Shown here: piece by piece, positions 1 through 5,765 of the stretch
How positions within the stretch are numbered: position 1 is the stretch's first letter
Layout of the letters: each line of letters opens with the position of its first letter
Origin: Flavobacteriaceae bacterium
GTDB taxonomy: Bacteria; Bacteroidota; Bacteroidia; Flavobacteriales; Flavobacteriaceae
Reading direction: 5' to 3'
NCBI GenBank assembly: GCA_002687665.1
Contig: NZAX01000037.1
Coordinates: 7,432-13,196, forward strand
DNA: 5,765 bases
Translations under genes and position numbers: made by a program
The notes under the pieces: generated by a model
The model's database searches: none
Told to the model about the DNA's origin: nothing
The model's input: the letters and a program-made list of their open reading frames with translations, nothing else

Positions 1-858
1 TATTATTTTCACCCCGAATACGTCAAAATGGTAGAAAGGGCTCAAACCTCTCATTTGCCGGATTCTTATCACCAAGCTCCTTTGGAACAGGGCATCAAAA
101 CCTATTTCACCAGCCTAAAAATTGGAGGAGTAGATTTTGCAATAATAGAAGATCGAAAATTTAAGTCTGGGCCCAATGGAAAAATCCCACGACAGGGGCC
201 TAGAGCAGACCATATCAATGACCCCAATTACAATCCTGAGTCCATCAACTTATCCGAATTGGTTTTATTGGGAGATTTACAGCATCAATTTTTGGAAGAA
301 TGGGGGAGTGATAGAAGCTCTCGAATGAAAGCCGTTCTATCCGCTACTGGATTTTGTGGAGGGGCCCATTTACATGGAAAAGCAAGTAATCGCCTTCATG
401 CAGATTTGGATTCCAATGGTTGGCCACAACACGGAAGGAACAAGGCCCTTAGCCTGATCCAAAAAGCTGGTGCGGTTCACATTGCAGGTGACCAACACCT
501 CCCCACCGTTATTCACCATGGTATAAAAGCATTTGAGGATGGACCATGGGCTTTTGTAGTTCCAGCGATAGTCAACAACTATTACAGCAGGTGGTGGTGG
601 CCCGAAGACGAAATGCCAGGTGAAAATAACAACAATATCCTACCATGGACAGGACGCTACTATGATGGTTTTAAAAATAAAATTACCATGCATGCATATG
701 CCAACCCGGATTCTGAGTCCAACGGTGCAGGTTTTGGATTTATTCGATTCCATATTGAAAAAAAAGAAGTCACTTTCGAGTGTTGGCCAAGGGGTCAAGA
801 TGTTTCTCAATCCAACGCAAAACAATTTACAGGATGGCCGTTAACAGTTAAGCTTTAA
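1..858 (+). CDS. PhoD-like metallophosphatase, C-terminal part (5' end cut by window)
   Basis: The frame is open from base 1, and the nine codons before the ATG at 28 read smoothly into the protein. That ATG is therefore internal, and the true start lies upstream of the window. Counting from base 1, 285 residues are visible. Recognisable blocks are EDRKFKSGP (about 50-58), LLGDLQHQFLEEW (about 89-101), D-L-D-S-N-G-W-P followed by H and R-N (135-147), GDQHLP (163-168) and a Trp-rich NNYYSRWWWP (192-201). The Asp-x-His in GDQH and the nearby histidines fit metal ligands of the calcineurin-like/PhoD superfamily, which hydrolyses phosphomonoesters or phosphodiesters, usually outside the cytoplasm. 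The N-terminal half, with the first metal ligands and any export signal, is not visible. The sulfatase starts 4 bases after its stop, so the two are probably cotranscribed. The substrate is unknown; family assignment is fairly secure, activity less so. Confidence 0.8.
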   Translation, partial: YYFHPEYVKMVERAQTSHLPDSYHQAPLEQGIKTYFTSLKIGGVDFAIIEDRKFKSGPNGKIPRQGPRADHINDPNYNPESINLSELVLLGDLQHQFLEEWGSDRSSRMKAVLSATGFCGGAHLHGKASNRLHADLDSNGWPQHGRNKALSLIQKAGAVHIAGDQHLPTVIHHGIKAFEDGPWAFVVPAIVNNYYSRWWWPEDEMPGENNNNILPWTGRYYDGFKNKITMHAYANPDSESNGAGFGFIRFHIEKKEVTFECWPRGQDVSQSNAKQFTGWPLTVKL

Positions 859-862
859 GGTT

Positions 863-2290
863 TTGATAAAAAAACTCTTTTTACTTTCAATACTCCTCTT
901 TTTTACCTGTTGTGATAATTCTAAAAAGTCAGATTCACCCCCCAATGTTCTTTTTATTTTGGTGGACGACCTAGGATGGAAAGATCTGAGTTGTTATGGA
1001 AGTTCCTTCTATGAAACCCCCAATATTGACCGATTGGCCGATATGGGCTTTCGTTTTTCTCAGGCTTATGCTGCACATCCGGTTTGTTCCCCTACACGTG
1101 CTGCTATAATGACCGGCAAACACCCTACCCGATTGAACATTACGGATTGGATTCCCGGCCAAAACCCTCAAAATCGAAAACTACTCGGACCCACTGATCT
1201 TCATGCTTTGCCATTGGAGGAGACAACCTTGGCCGAGGCCCTGCGACATCAAGGGTATAAAACTTTTTTTGCCGGAAAGTGGCACCTAGGGGATGAAGGG
1301 TTTTTTCCCGAAGATCAGGGTTTTGAAATCAACAAAGGAGGGCACGACAAGGGTTCCCCCCCAGGTGGATATTTTTCCCCCTACAAAAATCCTAAATTAA
1401 AGGACGGCCCTGAAGGAGAAAATTTAACAGATCGACTTACTGATGAGTCAATAAGGTTTATTTCTCAAAATCAAGACAATCCCTTTTTACTCTATTTGTC
1501 CTATTACTCCGTCCACACACCCATACAAGCCCACCCAGATTACCTTTCAAAATTTCAGGCTAAAAAGAAAACACTCAAAGACACCTTGGCAATCAAGATT
1601 AGAGATCAAGGCGGTTATACGGTACAAAATCAATACAATGCTGATTATGCCTCCATGGTATATGCCCTGGACAAAAATGTGGGCAGATTGATTGATCAAC
1701 TGAAAGCTCAAGGGTTGTTGGACAATACACTGATCATTTTTACCTCTGATAATGGCGGATTGACCACACTCGAAAAAGAACATAGAACTGCACCTACCAG
1801 TGTTTTGCCTCTTCGAGCTGGAAAGGGATGGGTTTATGAGGGTGGTATAAGGGTACCCCTTATAATCAAAATCCCAAAAAAAAAGATTGCCAAGGTCGTT
1901 GACCATCCGGCAGTTAGTATGGACTTTTATCCCACCATTTTGGAATACACAAATATTTCGGCTCGGCCCGAACAACATCTTGATGGAATCAATCTAAAAC
2001 CCTATTTAGAAGGTAAGACAAAACAAACACACTCCATCATGGTTTGGGATTTTCCCCATTATCACGGCAGTGGCTGGACCCCTGGTAGAGCTTTGCGTAA
2101 AGGCTCTTGGAAGCTGGTATATTTTTTCGAAGAAGACCGTTATGAACTCTACCAGATTGAGCAAGATCCCGAAGAAAAAATCGACTTAGCAAAGCAGGAA
2201 GTTGTCAAGCTTGAAGAATTAAAAAAATCTTTAAACGAATGGGCTCTTGAAATGAATGCCCAAACTCCGGTAAAAAATGAGATTCAATAA
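863..2290 (+). CDS. Family S1 (formylglycine-dependent) sulfatase, probable lipoprotein
   Basis: This 475-residue protein has the hallmarks of a type I sulfatase, which hydrolyses sulfate esters. They are the metal-binding DD at 35-36 in FILVDDLGW, the C-S-P-T-R signature at 75-79 (Cys75 to be converted to formylglycine), AGKWHLG (K139, H141), SVHTP (H218), SDNGG (D296, N297) and K321 in RAGKG. No catalytic residue appears missing. Residues 1-17 form a charged then hydrophobic signal ending FFTCC, so Cys16 or Cys17 is probably lipidated, giving a membrane-anchored protein. The start is TTG at 863. An in-frame stop lies at 842, and the next Met falls after the DD motif, so only this start preserves the signal peptide. 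Maturation needs a formylglycine-generating enzyme encoded elsewhere. The block around 159-194 (GG, GSPPGGYFSPY, DGP, LTDRLTDE) recalls galactose/GalNAc-4-sulfatase-like S1 groups, but that is from memory and substrate remains open. It lies between phosphatase and esterase genes. Confidence 0.95.
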   Translation: MIKKLFLLSILLFFTCCDNSKKSDSPPNVLFILVDDLGWKDLSCYGSSFYETPNIDRLADMGFRFSQAYAAHPVCSPTRAAIMTGKHPTRLNITDWIPGQNPQNRKLLGPTDLHALPLEETTLAEALRHQGYKTFFAGKWHLGDEGFFPEDQGFEINKGGHDKGSPPGGYFSPYKNPKLKDGPEGENLTDRLTDESIRFISQNQDNPFLLYLSYYSVHTPIQAHPDYLSKFQAKKKTLKDTLAIKIRDQGGYTVQNQYNADYASMVYALDKNVGRLIDQLKAQGLLDNTLIIFTSDNGGLTTLEKEHRTAPTSVLPLRAGKGWVYEGGIRVPLIIKIPKKKIAKVVDHPAVSMDFYPTILEYTNISARPEQHLDGINLKPYLEGKTKQTHSIMVWDFPHYHGSGWTPGRALRKGSWKLVYFFEEDRYELYQIEQDPEEKIDLAKQEVVKLEELKKSLNEWALEMNAQTPVKNEIQ

Positions 2291-3086
2291 ATCAAATAGA
2301 GTATTCCAGCTAATTTTTTGTTTGGCTTTGAGTCAAAGTTTTTCACAGTCAATCTCATATAAAACCTTAACAGACCTTCCTTATTATGAAAACCCCGTTA
2401 ATGATACTTATCAAAAGCAACGCTGTAAGTTAGACTTGTATTTTCCTGAAGGCATCCAAAATTTCCCAACTATTGTATGGTTCCATGGGGGCGGACTCAA
2501 AAGAGGCTCAAAAGCTATTCCTGAGCAGTTAAAGGAAAAAGGCCTTGCTGTAGTGGCCGTCAACTACCGTTTGCATCCCAATGTAAATGCACCAAAATAC
2601 ATAGAGGACGCTGCAGCGTCAGTAGCTTGGGTGTTCAAGAATATAGGTCAATATGGAGGAGACACTTCACAGATCTATGTCTGTGGTTTTTCATCTGGAG
2701 GGTATTTGTCCCTGATGGTGACCTTGGATCAAAAATGGCTCAACGAGCACAGCATTAAGGCCAACCAAATCAAAGGTGTGATTACCTTATCGGCCACTAC
2801 TTTTACCAATCATACCATCAGAAAAGAGTACGGTATGGATATCACTCAAGCACTTATCGATCACTATGCTCCAGTACACTATGCAAGGGGAGACGCCCCT
2901 CCAATTACATTGATTACGGGAGATCGTGAAAAAGAATTTTTTGGCATGTATGAAGAAAATGCTTATTTGAGAAGAATGTTAAATATTAATGGACACACGC
3001 AAAACGAATTGATAGAAATAGGGGGTTATGGTCATGAAATCACTGAGGTAGGAATTCCATTACTTATAGAAAGAGTTAATGATTAA
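2277..3086 (+). CDS. Secreted alpha/beta-hydrolase, carbohydrate-esterase-like
   Basis: This 269-residue protein has a Sec signal peptide: a basic start (MRFNKSNR), a hydrophobic core at about 9-19, and probable cleavage after S-F-S near residue 23. The mature part shows an LDLYFP strand (52-57), the oxyanion-hole motif HGGG (70-73), the nucleophile elbow G-F-S-S-G with Ser139, a candidate acid Asp216 in TGDRE, and His253 in GYGHE, so the Ser-Asp-His triad looks complete. The fold and order match the acetyl-esterase/BD-FAE-like hydrolases common in polysaccharide-utilisation loci, which remove acetyl or other acyl groups from glycans. A peptidase or lactonase role cannot be excluded. The ATG lies inside the sulfatase gene, overlapping it by 14 bases in another frame, so translational coupling is likely. 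There is no later Met before the catalytic core. It probably helps the upstream sulfatase remove substituents from the same polymer. Confidence 0.85.
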   Translation: MRFNKSNRVFQLIFCLALSQSFSQSISYKTLTDLPYYENPVNDTYQKQRCKLDLYFPEGIQNFPTIVWFHGGGLKRGSKAIPEQLKEKGLAVVAVNYRLHPNVNAPKYIEDAAASVAWVFKNIGQYGGDTSQIYVCGFSSGGYLSLMVTLDQKWLNEHSIKANQIKGVITLSATTFTNHTIRKEYGMDITQALIDHYAPVHYARGDAPPITLITGDREKEFFGMYEENAYLRRMLNINGHTQNELIEIGGYGHEITEVGIPLLIERVND

Positions 3087-3097
3087 CCTTTAATTAA

Positions 3098-3175
3098 ATG
3101 AAAGCAGTTACAAAAATTGACTATTCATTTGGAGATGAACTGTCGTATTTAGATATTTATACAGGGCATGGGTAA
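3098..3175 (+). pseudogene. Possible remnant of a second alpha/beta-hydrolase N-terminus
   Basis: A 25-codon ORF starts 11 bases after the esterase stop and ends at back-to-back TAA TAG. It contains K-x-V-T, then D-Y-S-F-G-D, then YLDIY. This order resembles residues 29-57 of the preceding esterase (K-T-L-T, P-Y-Y, then LDLY) and the start of alpha/beta-hydrolases in general. The frame closes where the HGGG and catalytic core would follow, and no continuation is evident in the other forward frames. It may be the stump of a decayed or deleted tandem paralogue. The match is short, so a chance ORF or a small peptide gene remains possible. Confidence 0.35.
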
Positions 3176-3197
3176 TAGTTAAGCAATACCTATTATC
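3171..3197. repeat. Imperfect inverted repeat (8-bp stem, 11-base loop)
   Basis: GGTAATAG at 3171-3178 can pair with CTATTATC at 3190-3197, with one G-T wobble, around an 11-base loop. It begins at the stop codons of the hydrolase remnant. No T-run follows, so it is not a classic intrinsic terminator. The AT-rich stem is weak and may be chance. Confidence 0.22.
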
Positions 3198-3362
3198 AAT
3201 TTAGTCAGAAAAATCCTGCCCCAAGTTGTAATATGACATGAATGTAAATGTTTAAAATTGGACCGGGTTAATATGTTCCAACCCTTTCCAAAACCCATAA
3301 AGATTATTAAGCCCCAACACCTAAGGAACAAAAAATGTATTGAAATTTATAAAATAAAAACA

Positions 3363-4685
3363 ATGAAATCAAAACTAGACAACGGACTCAGTAGGAGAAA
3401 CTTTGTAAAAAACTCCACACTGGCAACAACAGGAATTTTATCTGCCGGACTCCCTGTGGGAGCCATGGCCAATGTTTACGGCAACAAAAAACTAAAACTC
3501 GCTCTAGTTGGTTGCGGCGGTCGCGGAAGAGGTGCTGTCGTTCAAGCCCTTCAGGCCGATGAAAATGTTGAACTGATAGCGATGGCCGATGCCTTTCAAG
3601 ACAATGTTGAGAAAAGTCTCAAAACTGTACAAGAACACTTTGATGGTGTCAAAAAAATCAAAGTAAATCCCAAAAATCTTTTTTCTGGTTTCGATGCTTA
3701 CAAAAAAGCCATTGACTTGGCCGATGTGGTAATACTGACAACCCCTCCAGGTTTTAGGCCCTATCACTTTGAATATGCCATTAACAACGGTAAACATGTC
3801 TTTATGGAAAAGCCCCTAGCTACTGACCCTGTTGGTGTCAGAAAGGTATTAGAGGTGGCCCAAAAGGCTAGAATGAACAAACTTAATGTAGTTGTAGGTT
3901 TACAACGACATTATCAAAAAAAATATCTCGATTTATATCAAAAAGTACAAGATGGTAGAATTGGAAAAATTACAGGTGGACAGGTTTATTGGAACAGCAC
4001 AGGTGTTTGGGTAAGAGAACGCAAACCTGGACAAACCGAAATGGAATATCAAATGCGCAATTGGTATTATTTTAATTGGTTATGTGGAGATCATATTTTG
4101 GAGCAGCACATTCACAATATTGATGTAGCTAACTGGTTCATTGGAGGCTACCCTTCTCAAGCACAGGGAATGGGAGGAAGACAGGTGAGAAATGGCAAAG
4201 ATCACGGAGAAATTTTCGATCATCACTTTGTAGAATTCACATATGATTCCGGAGCTGTTATTGCAAGTCAGTGCCGTCATCAACCGGGCTGTATGCGCCG
4301 AGTCGATGAAACTTTACAAGGATCTCAAGGTAGTGTAAATACAAAAACAGGAAAACTCACCGATTTAGAGGGAAACGAAATTTATAAATACAAAAGTGAC
4401 ATGTTAAATGAGCCTAATCCCTATCAAGTTGAACATGACAAATTATTTGCTTCAATTCGAAATGGTGGAGTAATTGCTGATGCCGAAAATGGTGCTAAAA
4501 GTACCCTAACTGCTATTATGGGGAGAATGGCTACCTATTCTGGTAAAGTCATTACTTGGGATCAGGCTATGAATTCTAATATGCAGATAATGCCTGAATC
4601 TTTAGACTGGAATAGTAACCCGCCCTCCATGCCTGACAGTAATGGGAGTTATACTATACCGACCCCCGGGGTAACTGAATTTTAA
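3363..4685 (+). CDS. Tat-exported Gfo/Idh/MocA family oxidoreductase
   Basis: This 440-residue protein is counted from the ATG at 3363. Its family oxidises or reduces sugars and polyols with NAD(P). The first residues carry a textbook twin-arginine motif, SRRNFVK (10-16), and a hydrophobic stretch to about residue 36, with likely cleavage near AMA. The Rossmann domain follows: LALVGCGGRGRG with G50-x-G52-x-x-G55, then the EKP motif (149-151) with catalytic-type Lys150. The C-terminal substrate domain has GDHILEQHIHNIDVANW (242-258); E247 and H251 sit where many relatives have Asp-x-x-x-His. A TTG at 3258 in the same frame would add 35 residues, but ATG 3363 places the Tat motif correctly. Tat export suggests that cofactor is bound in the cytoplasm and carried out with the folded enzyme, as in Zymomonas glucose-fructose oxidoreductase. 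The TIM-barrel gene follows after 13 bases. Substrate is unknown; a glycoside 3-dehydrogenase role is one possibility. Confidence 0.88.
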   Translation: MKSKLDNGLSRRNFVKNSTLATTGILSAGLPVGAMANVYGNKKLKLALVGCGGRGRGAVVQALQADENVELIAMADAFQDNVEKSLKTVQEHFDGVKKIKVNPKNLFSGFDAYKKAIDLADVVILTTPPGFRPYHFEYAINNGKHVFMEKPLATDPVGVRKVLEVAQKARMNKLNVVVGLQRHYQKKYLDLYQKVQDGRIGKITGGQVYWNSTGVWVRERKPGQTEMEYQMRNWYYFNWLCGDHILEQHIHNIDVANWFIGGYPSQAQGMGGRQVRNGKDHGEIFDHHFVEFTYDSGAVIASQCRHQPGCMRRVDETLQGSQGSVNTKTGKLTDLEGNEIYKYKSDMLNEPNPYQVEHDKLFASIRNGGVIADAENGAKSTLTAIMGRMATYSGKVITWDQAMNSNMQIMPESLDWNSNPPSMPDSNGSYTIPTPGVTEF

Positions 4686-4698
4686 AATATATAACTAG

Positions 4699-5613
4699 AT
4701 GAATAGAAGAAATTTTACCCAATCTACTCTGATAGCGGGAATGGGAATAGCATCAGCTCCAAATATATTTTCACAATCGGTTGTTATCGCACCACATCAA
4801 TTCAATCTAATGTATGCTCCCCATCTGGGTATGTTCAAACACTCGGCTGGGGACGATCCTATCGATCAGCTTAACTTCATGGCCGATCAAGGATTTACAG
4901 CATTTGAAGACAATGGTATGAATACAAGAACTATCGCAGTTCAGGATAAAATGGCAGCGACCATGCAGAAAAGAAATTTGACCATGGGGGTTTTTGTGGC
5001 ATACAAAGACTTTAGAAATCCCACGTTAGCTAGTGGTAAAGCTGATGACCGCAAGGAGTTTTTAAGGCAGATCGAAGCTTCTATTCCAGTTGCCAAAAGA
5101 GTCAACGCTAAGTGGGTTACCGTTGTTCCTGGAACTATAGATTTGAAACTAGTGGAGGATTACCAAACAGCCAATGTTATTGAAAGTTTAAAACAAGCTT
5201 CCGCTATTTTGGAGCCTCACGGTATAATCATGGTTTTGGAGCCCCTGAACTGGTATAGAAACCATGCTGGCCTGTATTTAAAGGAAAGTCCACAGGCTTT
5301 TCAAATCTGTAAGGCAGTCAATTCTCCCTCATGTAAAATATTATTTGACATTTATCATCAACAAATCCAAGAGGGTAACTTGATTCCAAACATTGAAAAA
5401 TGCTGGGATGAAATTGCTTATTTCCAAATTGGCGACAATCCAGGAAGAAAGGAGCCCACAACTGGTGAGATCAATTACAAGAATATTTTTAAATACATAC
5501 ATTCCAGAGGTTTTAATGGTGTTTTAGGAATGGAACATGGGAATTCAAGACCTGATAAAGCGGGTGAAATTGCTGTAATTGATGCGTATAAAAATGTAGA
5601 TGATTTTATTTGA
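4699..5613 (+). CDS. Tat-exported hydroxypyruvate-isomerase-like TIM-barrel protein
   Basis: This 304-residue protein belongs to the xylose-isomerase-like TIM-barrel superfamily and is closest in motifs to hydroxypyruvate isomerase (Hyi). Visible blocks are VLEPLN (E181), ILFDIYHQQIQEG (D217, H220), FQIGDNPGRKEPTTGEINY (Q243, R250) and GMEHG (E279). E181, D217, Q243 and E279 fit the four-ligand divalent-metal site of the family. The N-terminus is NRRNFTQS with the twin arginine at 3-4 and a hydrophobic segment to about residue 24, so it is predicted to be exported by Tat. Cytoplasmic Hyi proteins are about 258 residues, so the length fits a signal peptide plus one complete barrel. Export argues against the classical cytoplasmic hydroxypyruvate/tartronate-semialdehyde role. 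An epimerase, isomerase or lyase acting on an oxidised sugar from the upstream oxidoreductase is more plausible, but that is inference. An A/T-rich 13-base spacer precedes the ATG, so the pair is probably cotranscribed. Confidence 0.87.
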   Translation: MNRRNFTQSTLIAGMGIASAPNIFSQSVVIAPHQFNLMYAPHLGMFKHSAGDDPIDQLNFMADQGFTAFEDNGMNTRTIAVQDKMAATMQKRNLTMGVFVAYKDFRNPTLASGKADDRKEFLRQIEASIPVAKRVNAKWVTVVPGTIDLKLVEDYQTANVIESLKQASAILEPHGIIMVLEPLNWYRNHAGLYLKESPQAFQICKAVNSPSCKILFDIYHQQIQEGNLIPNIEKCWDEIAYFQIGDNPGRKEPTTGEINYKNIFKYIHSRGFNGVLGMEHGNSRPDKAGEIAVIDAYKNVDDFI

Positions 5614-5670
5614 TTGATAAATGAATTTCTTTAAACTTAAAAAGTATCAGTATAATATTATACAATTTAA
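5614..5670 (+). promoter_or_regulatory. AT-rich leader with perfect 14-bp palindrome
   Basis: This short spacer lies between the TIM-barrel gene and the DUF1800-like gene. It contains GTATAATATTATAC at 5650-5663, a perfect 14-bp palindrome, 7 bases before the TTG at 5671. It could be an operator or a weak transcript hairpin near the start codon. It also includes TATAAT, but the Bacteroidota -7 consensus is TAnnTTTG and is not seen. In such AT-rich sequence, chance is possible. No terminator is visible, so the downstream gene may belong to the same transcript. Confidence 0.3.
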
Positions 5671-5765
5671 TTGAAGCCTTTTTCGCCTACTAAATATAAT
5701 CCCTGGAACGCAAAGCAAATCAATTTGGTTGCAAGGCGTTTAGGTTTTGGATGCTCTATATCCGA
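5671..5765 (+). CDS. N-terminus of a DUF1800-domain protein (3' end beyond window)
   Basis: An open frame begins at TTG 5671, directly after an in-frame TAA at 5668-5670, and runs off the window with 31 complete codons. It encodes M-K-P-F-S-P-T-K-Y, then NPWNAKQINLVARRLGFGCS. The W-N/T-A...(H/N)L-x-x-R-R-x-G-F-G pattern is how DUF1800 proteins typically begin. These are large proteins of unknown function, often encoded next to a DUF1501 gene. In-frame ATG codons are absent in the visible part, and the stop at 5668 excludes an upstream start, so TTG is the best choice. No signal peptide is seen in the visible residues. It lies 57 bases after the TIM-barrel gene on the same strand. The call rests on one short motif and would be settled by the downstream sequence. 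Confidence 0.6.
   Translation, partial: MKPFSPTKYNPWNAKQINLVARRLGFGCSIS

Larger units (their letters stand above)
3087..3362. other. Intergenic region without an intact gene
   Basis: This 276-base gap separates the ester-hydrolase run from the Tat-exported pair. It holds the putative hydrolase remnant and a weak hairpin. The frame of the downstream oxidoreductase stays open back to a TTG at 3258, but the extra 35 residues are not family-like. I found no convincing Bacteroidota promoter (TAnnTTTG with upstream TTG) and no terminator with a T-run. The length suggests that the downstream pair may have its own transcript start here. Confidence 0.6.

Noticed and set aside
28..30. ATG at 28 as the start of the PhoD-like protein
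   Set aside because: The frame is open to base 1 with plausible coding sequence, and the N-terminal half of the family is absent, so the gene enters from outside the window.
620..844. Overlapping + and - frames inside the phosphatase gene
   Set aside because: Both lie over conserved PhoD-like sequence and have no motif of their own.
1547..1978. 143-codon minus-strand ORF inside the sulfatase gene
   Set aside because: It lies opposite conserved sulfatase sequence and shows no family motifs; it is a shadow frame.
3089..3098. Palindrome TTTAATTAAA just after the esterase stop
   Set aside because: It is short and purely A/T, so expected by chance; there is no flanking structure.
3240..3330. 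Minus-strand stretch resembling a protein tail, considered as a transposase remnant
   Set aside because: It is about 20 codons with no identifiable family, and there are no terminal repeats or target duplications.
3258..3362. TTG at 3258 as the start of the oxidoreductase, giving a 475-residue protein
   Set aside because: The extra 35 residues are not family-like and push the twin-arginine motif deep into the protein; ATG 3363 puts it at residues 11-12 as expected.
5670..5765. Minus-strand open frame entering from the right edge and ending in TAA near 5670 (32 codons)
   Set aside because: It is the antisense of the forward frame with the DUF1800-like motif and has no recognisable motif itself.
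1..5765. CRISPR arrays, tRNA/rRNA genes and insertion sequences
   Set aside because: No regularly spaced repeats, tRNA cloverleaf, rRNA-like sequence or transposase motifs were seen on either strand.

Overview
The window looks like part of a polysaccharide-utilisation or sulfated-glycan catabolism locus from a Bacteroidota bacterium, probably a marine flavobacterium. The support is AT-rich DNA, A-rich sequence instead of Shine-Dalgarno sites before most starts, a Cys-type sulfatase with a lipoprotein-like signal, and Tat-exported Gfo/Idh/MocA and TIM-barrel proteins, a combination common in that phylum. The species assignment is inference; no rRNA or housekeeping gene is present. All supported genes lie on the + strand.

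Bases 1-3086 hold a tight three-gene run: the C-terminal part of a PhoD-like metallophosphatase (cut by the window start), a family S1 sulfatase starting at a TTG 4 bases later, and a secreted alpha/beta-hydrolase (esterase type) overlapping the sulfatase end by 14 bases. All three act on ester bonds (phosphate or sulfate esters, and probably acyl esters). Together they look like a module that strips substituents outside the cytoplasm. Bases 3087-3362 hold no intact gene. They contain a 25-codon ORF resembling the N-terminus of another alpha/beta-hydrolase (possible decayed paralogue) and a weak hairpin.

Bases 3363-5613 hold a second pair, 13 bases apart: a Tat-exported Gfo/Idh/MocA oxidoreductase and a Tat-exported hydroxypyruvate-isomerase-like TIM-barrel protein. 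Their pairing suggests extracytoplasmic oxidation and rearrangement or elimination of a sugar. At the right edge (5671 to the end) a TTG-started gene begins whose first 31 codons resemble the N-terminus of DUF1800 proteins. Its leader contains a perfect 14-bp palindrome and a 17-codon mini-ORF whose stop overlaps the TTG.

Every complete gene belongs to a known family, and no clearly new system is visible. The most interesting points are the exported oxidoreductase/isomerase pair, the possible hydrolase remnant, and the edge gene with its unusual leader. Substrates cannot be read from the sequence.
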